Source: Selenomonadales bacterium (GTDB lineage: Bacteria > Bacillota > UBA994). Taken from it: 43,432 bases of DNA. Below, piece by piece: positions 23,593 through 32,345 of the stretch; positions within the stretch are counted from its first letter, which is position 1, and every line of letters starts with the position of its first letter. Location of the stretch: NCBI GenBank assembly GCA_018335585.1, contig JAGXRZ010000002.1, forward strand, positions 1 through 43,432, read 5' to 3'. Under the pieces are notes generated by a model, which was given only the letters and a program-made list of their open reading frames with translations, did not search any database and had not been told where the DNA came from. The position numbers and the translations under genes are program-made.

Positions 23593-25038
23593 CTAGAATC
23601 CTCTGCGTTTGACCTCATCCCATAGCTTATCCAGTGCTTCTAATCCACATGCCGCAGGGTTAAGGCCTTGCTCCCGAGCTAAACGCGCTACCTCGTCGAA
23701 TCTATGCTTAAAGCGGCGCGAAGCTTCCCGCAGAGCCGTCTCCGGTTCAACTTTAAGGAAACGGCAGACGTTGACTAGCGAAAACAGCGCGTCGCCCGCC
23801 TCGCCTGCAATCTCAGCCTGCTTGTGGCTATCGATTGCGCCTTCGAGTTCTCGTAGTTCTTCCCAAAGTTTACTCCAGGCTCCGTCAATGTTTGGCCAGT
23901 CAAAGCCCACCTGCTTGGCCTTGTGCTGCAGCTTGTAGGCCTCTGCTAGTGCCGGAAGCCCTTTAGGAATGCCAGCCAGCAAACCCTCCTGCGCTCTGGC
24001 CTCCCTTTCACCCTGTTTAATGAGCTGCCAGTTTGCCAGCACTTCATCGGCGCCGCTTACCTGCAGGCCGTCAAACACATGCGGATGACGCCGAATCAAT
24101 TTGCGGGAAATTGCTTCAATGCAGTCCACTAGGTCGAAACGGTTCTCACGGTGAGCAATGTGCGCGTGAAAGACTACTTGTAACAGCAGGTCTCCAAGTT
24201 CCTCGGCTAAGGCCTCGGAGTCGTCGTTGTCAATCGCCTCAAGCACCTCATAGGCCTCTTCAATGAGATAGGGCCGCAAACTAAGGTGGGTTTGTTCGCG
24301 ATCCCAGGGACAGCCCTGCTCTCCCTGCAGTATATCCATCAGACGCGCAAACGCCTCCATGGCGGAGCCAAGGTGGTGGGCGTCCTGGCAGGGTGGTATG
24401 TAGACGGTATCCTCATGTGTGAACTCCCGGTGGTCAAGCTCGGCCAAGGCGACATCAACTCTCACCGCAGCAGCTTGCCCTGCTGCACGCACGACGGACA
24501 CGCAGTGCTCGGGCGGATAGACCAGAAGCAACTTGAGTTTAAGCTCACTCGCCGTAAACCTGTCGAAGACTTGGGTAATCAATGTCCCCCACTGTGGGTT
24601 AAGCGAGAGGCTGTCCTCTAGGGCGTCGAGCGCGACGAGGCCGCGGGTGGGGTCAAGCTCAAGTTCGCCGCATACCGCCTCCAGGCTACTTATGGCCGGT
24701 AGGATGCGGATGCTTCTAGCGCACGCTTCTGCTCCCCGCCTAATAAGCGGCACGGTAGCCTCCGCCACCAAGGGACTTCCCGGCACCGCGTATACTACCT
24801 CACCGGGCAAGGCTAACACCGTGTCAGCTATACGTCGGTAAACTGCTGCAAAGTCGCTCTCACGCGTATAGAGGGCATCACAGGTCGAGAAATTAACCCC
24901 TGCCTCTCGCAGCGCGGCCACCGTTCCGTGCCGACTAGTGCGCAAGACGACGGTGACATTTGGTTTAGTTAAGAGCTCCCACGCACTCCGACTAATAGAG
25001 CCGGGGTCGCCCGGCCCTAGACCTACCACATAAATCAT
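23593..25038 (-). CDS. mazG: Tetrapyrrole-methylase-like / MazG nucleotide pyrophosphohydrolase fusion
   Basis: A 481-residue two-domain protein like B. subtilis YabN. Residues about 1-215 form a SAM-dependent tetrapyrrole (corrin/porphyrin) methylase-type domain starting with VVGLGPGDPG. Residues about 228-481 form a MazG domain that hydrolyses non-canonical nucleoside triphosphates to monophosphates, with metal-binding EExxE at 260-264 and EELGD at 279-283. The ATG at 25038 has GAGAGGTG upstream and removes a non-homologous extension. The cellular role of the fused methylase domain is not established. Confidence 0.93.
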   Translation of the reverse strand: MIYVVGLGPGDPGSISRSAWELLTKPNVTVVLRTSRHGTVAALREAGVNFSTCDALYTRESDFAAVYRRIADTVLALPGEVVYAVPGSPLVAEATVPLIRRGAEACARSIRILPAISSLEAVCGELELDPTRGLVALDALEDSLSLNPQWGTLITQVFDRFTASELKLKLLLVYPPEHCVSVVRAAGQAAAVRVDVALAELDHREFTHEDTVYIPPCQDAHHLGSAMEAFARLMDILQGEQGCPWDREQTHLSLRPYLIEEAYEVLEAIDNDDSEALAEELGDLLLQVVFHAHIAHRENRFDLVDCIEAISRKLIRRHPHVFDGLQVSGADEVLANWQLIKQGEREARAQEGLLAGIPKGLPALAEAYKLQHKAKQVGFDWPNIDGAWSKLWEELRELEGAIDSHKQAEIAGEAGDALFSLVNVCRFLKVEPETALREASRRFKHRFDEVARLAREQGLNPAACGLEALDKLWDEVKRRGF

Positions 25039-25078
25039 GCTGCACCTCTCACTCGTGGGACATGCGTTCGCTTCGAGC

Positions 25079-25099
25079 GGACGTGCCAGAGGCACGTCC
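25079..25099. repeat. GTGCC/GGCAC palindrome upstream of mazG
   Basis: Perfect 9-bp arms GGACGTGCC and GGCACGTCC around AGA, followed by CTACA. It lies in the spoVT-mazG gap and shares its core with the palindrome at 12950-12972. It looks like a dispersed palindromic unit rather than a terminator, as no T-run follows. Confidence 0.6.
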
Positions 25100-25181
25100 C
25101 TACACCGAGTACCGCGTTACAAACGTGGCGTTACGCACGGTCCGGCGTTTGCGCAAGAAGAGTATAGCATACATGGCAAAC

Positions 25182-25217
25182 AAAAGAGAGAGCCTGCAAT
25201 GCTTGCAGCACTCTCTC
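25182..25217 (-). terminator. Intrinsic terminator of spoVT
   Basis: AGAGAG/CTCTCT outer arms with an inner TTGCAG/CTGCAA stem, followed on the minus strand by CTTTTGTTTG. It begins about 12 bp after the spoVT stop codon. Confidence 0.75.
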
Positions 25218-25228
25218 GCGAAGAGCTC

Positions 25229-25789
25229 TTAATCCTGCATTTGCTTGGCGAGAAATCCTGCAGCGGTATCTACCAGTTTGCTTTCCATTTCACCCATGCT
25301 CATCCTAGGTTCCCGGCTACACAGTACTACCGCTCCTAACGGGTGCCCATCCGCAACGATCGGGGCAATTACTTGCGCGGTTAAGCGGCACTCTCCTTCG
25401 GGGTGAGCGATAGCACAGCTAGCACACGTGCTCCCCGGCTCTGCGTTTACCACGATGCCGCGCCTGTCTTCCATAGCTTGCTCCGCTAACTGGCCCACAG
25501 GCTGGTTCAAGAACTCCTTCTTGGGCGCGCCTGCCACTGCAATAACTGTGTCGCGGTCGGTAATAACTGCGATATGCCCTGTGGATTCGTAGAGCGAGTC
25601 TGCGTACTCCTTGGCGAAATCTCCTAATTCTCCGATGGGAGAATACTTTTTGAGAATGATCTCGCCATCGCGGTCCACGTATATCTCTAAGGGGTCACCT
25701 TCTCTGATTCTCAGAGTGCGACGAATCTCCTTAGGTATGACAACGCGACCGAGGTCATCAATGCGTCGCACGATACCAGTGGCCTTCAA
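25229..25789 (-). CDS. spoVT: Stage V sporulation protein T, forespore regulator
   Basis: Transcription factor that adjusts sigma-G-dependent gene expression in the forespore. The N-terminal AbrB-type swapped-hairpin domain (KATGIVRRIDDLGRVVIPKE) occupies about residues 1-50, and a GAF-like domain follows, containing CASC and the GECRLTAQVIAPI segment. A TTG at 25789 lies seven bases after GGGAGG and gives the family's usual beginning. The earlier in-frame codon at 25822 lies upstream of the predicted transcription start. A sigma-G-type promoter and a terminator bracket the gene, so it is probably monocistronic. Confidence 0.95.
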   Translation of the reverse strand: MKATGIVRRIDDLGRVVIPKEIRRTLRIREGDPLEIYVDRDGEIILKKYSPIGELGDFAKEYADSLYESTGHIAVITDRDTVIAVAGAPKKEFLNQPVGQLAEQAMEDRRGIVVNAEPGSTCASCAIAHPEGECRLTAQVIAPIVADGHPLGAVVLCSREPRMSMGEMESKLVDTAAGFLAKQMQD

Positions 25790-25825
25790 AGCATAACCTC
25801 CCTTACTGTCTGCACAGCCCATGCC

Positions 25826-25855
25826 TATTATTTGGCACGTCGGTTGCTTTTATGC
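25826..25855 (-). promoter_or_regulatory. Sigma-G-type promoter of spoVT
   Basis: GCATA (25851-25855), an 18-bp spacer and AATAATA (25826-25832) on the minus strand match the sigma-G/F consensus gyATr-18-cAtwmTA in all but one position. B. subtilis spoVT is also sigma-G dependent. Confidence 0.65.
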
Positions 25856-25862
25856 GAGTCGG

Positions 25863-26831
25863 TTAACGGATGAAAATGAAAACCCGGTAGCGGCGCCTAA
25901 GCTCTGTTAGGTGGTTCTCCCACAAGTTCGCTTCTCTCTCTTCCCTGAGTCGTTCGCGCACAAGCTCCTGCACTTCGGCAAAGACACGCTCGCGCGGCGG
26001 CAGTTTCCCCTCGAGCCTAATGATGTGGTACCCTTGGGCCGTTTGGACGACCGAGCTTAGGTCGTTAATCTCCGCTAAGGCCCAAGCCGCCGTTTCAAAG
26101 GCTTCCGGAAACTCTCCTCGCCGGCGCCAGTTGAGGTCTCCACCAAGTTCGGCGGACACGCCGTCGCGCGACCAGCGCCGGGCCAGCGCCGCAAAATCTC
26201 CGCCGGCCCGGATGTTTCGCAGTAGCTCTTCGGCCTGCGCTCTCTCGGCCACGAGAATGTGTCGCAGGCGAATCATCTCCGGCAAGCCAAAGGCCTGACG
26301 GTTAACATCGAAATACGCGCGCGCGTCGGCATCGCTGACGGTTATGTCCTCCGCCATTTGACTGCGCAAGCGATAAAGGACTAAGGCGTCCGCCACATAC
26401 CTGTCGAAGTCGGCGACACTAAGTCCGAGTTCGGCCAGCGCAGCCTGAAAGGCCGTGGGGTCATTGCCGAAGTGCTGCTCCTTAATCCAAGCCCGCACTG
26501 TGTTTACGTGGGCGGCGCTTTCTTCGCCTGTTACTGCCACGCCGCGCTCGGCAGCTTCACGCAGGAGAAATCTCTCCACGATAAGTTGTTCGAGAATGCT
26601 CTGGGCTCTCTCTTTAGCATAGTCCTTATCCTCTCTGCCTGTACCTCGCGCATGCAAGTTGTAGGCAAATTGCACGTGGCTTTGTTTTTCGGATAGCTCG
26701 CGGCGCGAGATAAACCCGTCGGCGTAGGCCACATAGAAGCGACTGACGGCAAACCACGCCGCCGCTACCAAGAGCAGCAGCCCTAGGGCTACGCCTATCC
26801 ATATCGTTGCCCTGCTGTATCTTTGCACCAT
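25863..26831 (-). CDS. Membrane-anchored PpiC-type peptidyl-prolyl isomerase (PrsA/SurA-like)
   Basis: Extracytoplasmic folding factor of 322 residues. One N-terminal membrane anchor (about 9-29) lacks a lipobox, unlike classical PrsA. A SurA-N-like helical region follows, and a parvulin domain lies at about 186-275 (MIRLRHILVAERAQAEELL, GGDLNWRRRGEFPEAF, VQTAQGYHIIRLEG). The ATG at 26831 has GGGAAGGG five bases upstream; codons further upstream belong to heptad array C. It is placed between mfd and spoVT, a common location in Clostridia. Confidence 0.88.
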   Translation of the reverse strand: MVQRYSRATIWIGVALGLLLLVAAAWFAVSRFYVAYADGFISRRELSEKQSHVQFAYNLHARGTGREDKDYAKERAQSILEQLIVERFLLREAAERGVAVTGEESAAHVNTVRAWIKEQHFGNDPTAFQAALAELGLSVADFDRYVADALVLYRLRSQMAEDITVSDADARAYFDVNRQAFGLPEMIRLRHILVAERAQAEELLRNIRAGGDFAALARRWSRDGVSAELGGDLNWRRRGEFPEAFETAAWALAEINDLSSVVQTAQGYHIIRLEGKLPPRERVFAEVQELVRERLREEREANLWENHLTELRRRYRVFIFIR

Positions 26832-26867
26832 TATCACCCTTCCCTCTACGTGAAACCCCAAATCCAC

Positions 26868-26951
26868 TCTTGCTTCTTGCTTGTTTCCTATTGCCTCTTG
26901 TATGCTAGCAGCCCCACTTGCTACTGGGCACTGAGCACTGGGCACTGGGCA
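26868..26951. repeat. Heptad repeat array C (12 x 7 bp)
   Basis: Twelve 7-bp words in register: TCTTGCT words, a diverged middle, then CTGGGCA/CTGAGCA words. It fills the 131-bp gap between mfd and the PpiC gene. It is shorter than the other arrays and lacks their TACGGCG and TTCATGA blocks. Confidence 0.7.
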
Positions 26952-26962
26952 CCCTTCCCAGA

Positions 26963-29900
26963 TCACGCCAACAGCCTAAGCGCCTTAGTTAACCGCTGTA
27001 CTTGTGCTGCCAGTTCGCCGTGCCCGCGCCAGAGCAGCGCATGCCCCTTGTGGTTCTCTACGGCTATCTCCTTATATTCCTGGAAAGCCCGCATAATGGC
27101 GCTCGCGTCAATCCGCGTGGCGGGTGAAAGCTTAAGCGTAATCGCTTGGTCGGTGCCTACTATACTCATGACGCCTAATTTCCCCGCGATAAGCTTTAAG
27201 CGGGCGACGTTAAGTAGGTTGTTTACCGGCTCGCTAGGCTCCCCATAGCGGTCAATCAGCTCATCTACCACATCGTCTAGCTCTGCTTCACTGTTTGCTG
27301 CGGCCACACGCTTGTACATTTCGATTTTTTGGCGCGAATCGCGGATGTACCGGCCTGGGAAGAACGCGTCTACCGGGAGCTTAATCTCCACTTCTACCGG
27401 TTTGACCGGCGTTATGCCGCGCAAGTTCTGAATTTCTTCTTCGAGCATCTGACAGTACAAGTCAAAGCCAACCGAGGCCATAAAGCCGTGCTGTTCCGGA
27501 CCTAGGAGATTGCCCGCGCCGCGGATTTCTAGGTCCCGCAGGGCAATCTTAAACCCGGCACCTAACTGCGTAAACTCCCTAAGCGCGCTTAGTCGCTTCT
27601 CGGCCACTTCGGTTAAGTTCTTCTCCGGATGATAAGTAAGGTAGCTGTATCCTACGCGCGTAGCCCGCCCTACGCGCCCGCGTAGCTGATAGAGCTGCGC
27701 TAGGCCGAACTTATCCGCGTCCTCCACAATTATGGTGTTCACATTAGGGATGTCTAGCCCGGACTCAATGATGGTCGTACTTAATAGGATGTCATACTCA
27801 CCCTCGAGGAAGTCAAGGAAAATGCGCTCTAGTTTCTCTTCCCCCATCTGACCGTGACCGATGGCAATGCGGGCATTTGGCACCAGGTTTTGCAGATGTG
27901 CGGCTACACTCTTAATCGTACGCACTCTGTTGTGGACGTAATACACTTGCCCGCCTCGCTCAAGCTCCCTTTCAATCGCGTGTTTTATCGCGCTGTCGTG
28001 GTATTCGCACACGTACGTCTGCACGGGATAACGGTCCTCAGGCGGGGTCTCGATTACGCTCACATCCCTAAGCCCCACCATGGCCATATGTAGCGTGCGC
28101 GGAATCGGGGTAGCTGACAGCGTCAGGACATCTACGTCGTGCTTAAGCATCTTTACTTTTTCTTTGTGTTGCACACCAAAGCGCTGTTCCTCGTCGATAA
28201 TCAGGAGGCCTAGGTCTTTAAACCGCACGTCGGCGCCAAGTAAGCGGTGTGTGCCGATAGCTAGGTCGACCGCCCCGGCAGCAATGCGTTTGGCTGTCTG
28301 CTTGTTGTCCTTGGTACCTTTAAAGCGGCTAAGTACAGCTACTTCAATGGGGAAACCGGCAAAGCGCTCGCGAAAAGTGTGAAAATGCTGCTCCGCAAGA
28401 ATGGTCGTAGGCACAAGCACCGCCACTTGTTTTCCGTCTAGGATAGCCTTAAAGGCGGCGCGCACAGCCACCTCGGTCTTGCCGTAGCCGACGTCCCCGC
28501 AGAGGAGTCGCTCCATGACCTTAGGCGTCTCCATATCTCGCTTGACTTCTTCGATGCTGCGCAGTTGGTCCGGAGTCTCGACGTAGGGGAAATTGTCTTC
28601 CATTTCCTTTTGCCAAGGTTTGTCGGGGCCAAATGCATACCCGGGGACTGAGGCGCGCCCGGCATAGAGAGCAACGAGCTCCGCAGCCATCTTCTGCACA
28701 GATTCCTTGACTCTTACCTTAGTTTTGGCCCACTCGGTATTGCCAAGCGAGTGCACTTTGGGTTCCTTGCCCTCGGCCCCCACGTATTTCTGCATTAAGT
28801 GCATTTGGTCGGTGGGGACATAGAGTTTGTCTTCCCCGCTGTAGTTTATCTCAATGTAATCCCTCTCTACCCCGCCGACCTGCAAGCTGCGTATTCCTAA
28901 GTATTTGCCGATGCCGTGGTGTACGTGCACGACGTAATCTCCGGGGACTAGGTCGCGATGCGACAAGAGACGCGCCCCTTCGGCCGCCGCCTTCGGCTGG
29001 CGCCGCCTGCGGGCTCGTGTCTTGCCCGAGACATCTCCCTCGGCTAGAATGAACAACTTGGCGTCAGGAAGCTCAAGCCCTTCTTCTAGCTCCGCGCTGA
29101 TGACAGCAAATACCCCACGCGGCGGCAATGTGTTCTCTGCCCAGAGTACCGCCTCGATGTCGGCCTCCCGCAGTTGCCGCACCAGTTCACTTTGCCGCTG
29201 TGGCGAACTAGCCGCGAGCAACAGCCGATACCCCGACTGCGTGAGCCGGCGGATGTCCTTGCGCAAGAGGTCGAGCTGGCCCCAGTAGCTCGGGGGAGTC
29301 TTCTGCAAGACGGCCAGTTGTGCGTTTATGCGAAAACGCGCCGGCCGCTTGGGCAAGGTGGCTAACAACACCGTTGGGAAGCGCTCTAGGGCGTGGATTA
29401 GCTCGAAATCTTGCAGAAAGGCTTTATGCTGCGCGGGAAGAATTTGCCCGCCCATTAGCATAGCCGCGTACTGCTCTTTTAGGTCACGCGCCGCACCTTC
29501 GGCTTTTTCGATGAGCCGGGTCGGCTCGTCTAGCACCACTACCGTATCGGCCGGCAGGTAATCCAACATGGTGGCTGCGTCGTCAAGGAAGAAAGGCCAG
29601 TACCGCATTCTCCCCGGAAACGAGACGCCGTTTTGCAGCCGCTCGCAGTCCTGCTCGATATTCTTTTTCAGCAGCCGCCCGCGCTCGACATCAAGGGAGG
29701 CTGAAGCTGTCTTAAGCGATGCTCGAATTTTCTCAAGACCTGCTTTAGTCTGGCTCTCCGGCCAAAACACCTCTACGGCAGGCGGCAAAATAACGCTAGC
29801 TTTGTTTAACTGCGAGCGCTGTGTCGTTAAATCGTAGACTCGGATGGAGTCGACTGTGTCCCCAAAGAACTCCAGCCGCACAGGCTCTTGGCCGCTGAGA

Positions 29901-30457
29901 GGAAAGACATCGACAATGCCCCCGCGCACCGCACACTGCCCCATCGTCTCTACCAGTTCGACACGCTCATATCCGCTGTTGATTAGGCGCAGCACAAGCT
30001 CGTCTCTACGCATAGTCTGCCCCACGGAGACGTTTAAGCAATGAGCGCGAAAGAGGTTAGGCGGCACCAAGCGGACAAGCAACGCATCCCATGTAGTTAT
30101 AACTACCGCCGGGCGCTCGCCGCTCACAAGGCGCGCTAAGAGAGCTAGGCGCTGCCCTAAAAGCTCCGGACTCTGCGCCGTGAGGCCGTAGAGCAAGGCC
30201 TCTTCGGCTGGAAAGAGAGCTACGTCAAGCCCGGGCAGCATGCGCTCGAGGTCGGCGCGCAGGCGCTCCGCATGCGAGGCCAAGGGAGCCACGATGAGGA
30301 GCGGCACTTTCCACTGCGTTCGCGCCGTCGCCAGTAACAACGCCTTGCCGAGCTGTGTGGCTCCGCTCACATACAGATGGCGATGACCTTCCTTTACGGC
30401 GCGCGCGAAATCGTACCAGCTGTCGCTCTCGATGTACTCATTAATGATGTGCTGCAC
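26963..30457 (-). CDS. mfd: Transcription-repair coupling factor
   Basis: Large ATPase that removes RNA polymerase stalled at DNA damage and recruits the UvrABC excision machinery. The 1164-residue protein has a UvrB-like N-terminal region, an RNA-polymerase-interacting domain near residues 500-560 (PGDYVVHVHHGIGKYLG), and RecG-like translocase motors with Walker A GDVGYGKT (654-661) and DEEQ (755-758), followed by SATPIPRT. The C-terminal TRCF domain covers about 1010-1110. It starts at GTG with GGAGGGG upstream. Its neighbours pth and spoVT are in the standard order. Confidence 0.97.
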   Translation of the reverse strand: MQHIINEYIESDSWYDFARAVKEGHRHLYVSGATQLGKALLLATARTQWKVPLLIVAPLASHAERLRADLERMLPGLDVALFPAEEALLYGLTAQSPELLGQRLALLARLVSGERPAVVITTWDALLVRLVPPNLFRAHCLNVSVGQTMRRDELVLRLINSGYERVELVETMGQCAVRGGIVDVFPLSGQEPVRLEFFGDTVDSIRVYDLTTQRSQLNKASVILPPAVEVFWPESQTKAGLEKIRASLKTASASLDVERGRLLKKNIEQDCERLQNGVSFPGRMRYWPFFLDDAATMLDYLPADTVVVLDEPTRLIEKAEGAARDLKEQYAAMLMGGQILPAQHKAFLQDFELIHALERFPTVLLATLPKRPARFRINAQLAVLQKTPPSYWGQLDLLRKDIRRLTQSGYRLLLAASSPQRQSELVRQLREADIEAVLWAENTLPPRGVFAVISAELEEGLELPDAKLFILAEGDVSGKTRARRRRQPKAAAEGARLLSHRDLVPGDYVVHVHHGIGKYLGIRSLQVGGVERDYIEINYSGEDKLYVPTDQMHLMQKYVGAEGKEPKVHSLGNTEWAKTKVRVKESVQKMAAELVALYAGRASVPGYAFGPDKPWQKEMEDNFPYVETPDQLRSIEEVKRDMETPKVMERLLCGDVGYGKTEVAVRAAFKAILDGKQVAVLVPTTILAEQHFHTFRERFAGFPIEVAVLSRFKGTKDNKQTAKRIAAGAVDLAIGTHRLLGADVRFKDLGLLIIDEEQRFGVQHKEKVKMLKHDVDVLTLSATPIPRTLHMAMVGLRDVSVIETPPEDRYPVQTYVCEYHDSAIKHAIERELERGGQVYYVHNRVRTIKSVAAHLQNLVPNARIAIGHGQMGEEKLERIFLDFLEGEYDILLSTTIIESGLDIPNVNTIIVEDADKFGLAQLYQLRGRVGRATRVGYSYLTYHPEKNLTEVAEKRLSALREFTQLGAGFKIALRDLEIRGAGNLLGPEQHGFMASVGFDLYCQMLEEEIQNLRGITPVKPVEVEIKLPVDAFFPGRYIRDSRQKIEMYKRVAAANSEAELDDVVDELIDRYGEPSEPVNNLLNVARLKLIAGKLGVMSIVGTDQAITLKLSPATRIDASAIMRAFQEYKEIAVENHKGHALLWRGHGELAAQVQRLTKALRLLA

Positions 30458-30497
30458 TGCTACCCCTCCAGATTAGCCGCCATTTCAAGCTTCATAA

Positions 30498-30519
30498 GCC
30501 CTAGCTTCTCCGCTAGGGC
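30498..30519. terminator. Hairpin between pth and mfd
   Basis: Perfect 8-bp arms GCCCTAGC and GCTAGGGC with a 6-base loop, 20 bp past the pth stop on the minus strand. No T-run follows, so termination would be weak. Confidence 0.45.
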
Positions 30520-30539
30520 GTAGTGCGCTTGCAGGCGCG

Positions 30540-31109
30540 CTATTTTGCACAACTATTATGTCGATTAGCCGCTGTCTCTACCCCATACAGCACAAATGTT
30601 TCCACCGCTTCTATGGCACGCTCCACGGTGCGCGCGAACAACGCCTTCTCGTCCTCGCTAAAGCGCTCCAACACATAGTCTTCGGTAGAAACGCCTAAGG
30701 GCGGCCTGCCTATGCCAACCCGCAAGCGCGCGAACTCAGTCGTGCCAAGGCAGTCGGCAATGCTTTGCAGGCCCTTCTGCCCACCCGCGCCGCCTTGGGC
30801 GCGGATACGCAGGCTGCCTAGCGGCAAATCAAGGTCATCGCTAATCACTAGCATGTCACTTAGGTCGATGTCTAGCCTCGCTACCGCAGCCTTAACGGCC
30901 TGCCCCGAGCGATTCATAAAGGTCAGCGGTTGCTGCAAGTAGACGCCGACACCGCAAATCTTGCCGCGCCCAAGCAGCGACTGGTGCGTGTTCATACTTA
31001 CACGCACACCATGTTTGGCGGCGAGCGCGGCTAGCACAGCAAACCCGGCATTGTGGCGCGTGCCGGAATACTCACTGCCCGGGTTTCCTAGACCGACGAT
31101 TAGTTTCAA
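30540..31109 (-). CDS. pth: Peptidyl-tRNA hydrolase
   Basis: Releases peptides from peptidyl-tRNAs that drop off the ribosome. The 189-residue protein begins KLIVGLGNPG and has the catalytic His19 in TRHNAGF, Asn68 in FMNRSG and Asp93 in the ISDDLDLP segment. The start is TTG at 31109, seven bases after GGAGG. The frame stays open far upstream only because it passes through heptad array D. Its place between prs and mfd is conserved. Confidence 0.95.
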   Translation of the reverse strand: MKLIVGLGNPGSEYSGTRHNAGFAVLAALAAKHGVRVSMNTHQSLLGRGKICGVGVYLQQPLTFMNRSGQAVKAAVARLDIDLSDMLVISDDLDLPLGSLRIRAQGGAGGQKGLQSIADCLGTTEFARLRVGIGRPPLGVSTEDYVLERFSEDEKALFARTVERAIEAVETFVLYGVETAANRHNSCAK

Positions 31110-31140
31110 GGGGGCACCTCCGTTTCGTGGAGGGGCTACC

Positions 31141-31357
31141 AGCCGCCGGCCGCCGGCCGCCAGGAGTAGGGAGCGTGCTCCGTGCTTCGTGCTTCGTGCT
31201 CCGTAGCTGATGGCATACGGCGCACAGCTTACAGCGGAAAGCGGAAAGCCGCTCCGCCGTTGCAGTTCATGATTCACGATTCACGATTCATGATTGCCCC
31301 GCTCACAGTTCACAGCTCACAGCTCACAGCTCACAGCTGGCGGCTGGCGGCTCACGG
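31141..31357. repeat. Heptad repeat array D (31 x 7 bp)
   Basis: Thirty-one 7-bp words in unbroken register: GGCCGCC words, TGCTTCG/TGCTCCG words, CGGCGCA/CAGCTTA words, TCATGAT/TCACGAT words, then CTCACAG and CTGGCGG words. It fills nearly the whole prs-pth gap and ends four bases before the prs stop codon. This is the clearest of the four arrays. Confidence 0.9.
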
Positions 31358-31360
31358 CCC

Positions 31361-32311
31361 TTAATCAAACAACTTACTTACCGATAAATCCTCATAGATG
31401 CGCAGTATGGCGTCTCCAAACAACGGGGCCACGGGGAGCACGGTAAATTTGGCAATCTGCTTGTCCGCGGGGAGAGGGATAGTGTCCGTGATTACCACTT
31501 CCGTTACCGGTGATGCCGCAAGGCGAGTCACTGCCGGCCCGGACAAGACGGCGTGCGTGCAACAGGCATAAACTTCGCTAGCACCGTGCGCAAGCAGCGC
31601 TTCTGCCCCTAAAGTGATTGTGCCGGCCGTATCGATAATGTCGTCAATCATAATGACGCGCTTGCCACGTATGCGCCCGATAATGTTCATAACTTCGGCG
31701 ACATTAGGCTCGGGGCGCCGCTTGTCAATGATGGCGATATCTACCCCAAGGCGGTTGGCCAAATCGCGCGCGCGCGTCACGCCGCCAAGGTCAGGCGATA
31801 CGACAACCATATCCTGCAGGCCTTTACTTTTGAAGTACTCGGCTAAGATAGGGACACCCGGCAGATGATCCACCGGAATGTCAAAAAACCCTTGGATTTG
31901 CCCGGCATGCAAGTCCATGGCCAATACGCGGTCTACTCCCGCTGTGGTCAATAAGTTGGCTGTAAGCTTGGCGGTAATAGGGTCTCTGGCCCTGGTCTTC
32001 CGGTCTTGTCTGGCGTAACCGTAATAGGGAATAACCGCCGTAATCCGGCGCGCCGAAGCGCGGCGCAGGGCGTCAATCATAATCAGGAGTTCCATTAGGT
32101 GCTCGTTAACGGGGGTCGAGGTGGGCTGCACGACAAATATATCCGCGCCGCGCACGCTCTCTTCAATCCGCACATGCACTTCGCCGTCGCTAAACCGCAT
32201 TACCTGCCCCTGCCCTAAGGGTATCCCTAGATGTTCAGCAATTTGTTTGGCCAAGGCGGGGTTAGCATTGCCGGTGAAGATCTTAAGTCGTCTGTCAGGA
32301 TATGCGATCAA
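31361..32311 (-). CDS. prs: Ribose-phosphate pyrophosphokinase
   Basis: Makes PRPP from ribose 5-phosphate and ATP for nucleotide, histidine and tryptophan synthesis. Typical segments are the flexible loop region [31 protein letters not shown], and the PRPP-binding loop [11 protein letters not shown]. The TTG at 32311 has GAGGAG eight bases upstream and gives the usual short N-terminus before LKIF. A GTG three codons earlier abuts that ribosome site. It follows glmU with a short gap, as in most Bacillota. Confidence 0.96.
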   Translation of the reverse strand: MIAYPDRRLKIFTGNANPALAKQIAEHLGIPLGQGQVMRFSDGEVHVRIEESVRGADIFVVQPTSTPVNEHLMELLIMIDALRRASARRITAVIPYYGYARQDRKTRARDPITAKLTANLLTTAGVDRVLAMDLHAGQIQGFFDIPVDHLPGVPILAEYFKSKGLQDMVVVSPDLGGVTRARDLANRLGVDIAIIDKRRPEPNVAEVMNIIGRIRGKRVIMIDDIIDTAGTITLGAEALLAHGASEVYACCTHAVLSGPAVTRLAASPVTEVVITDTIPLPADKQIAKFTVLPVAPLFGDAILRIYEDLSVSKLFD

Positions 32312-32345
32312 TCTGCCCACTCCTCACTACGCTACGCACTGTATT

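Noticed and set aside
31110-31277. N-terminal extension of peptidyl-tRNA hydrolase
   Set aside because: The extension is translated heptad repeat; the TTG at 31109 with GGAGG gives the conserved KLIVGLGNPG start.
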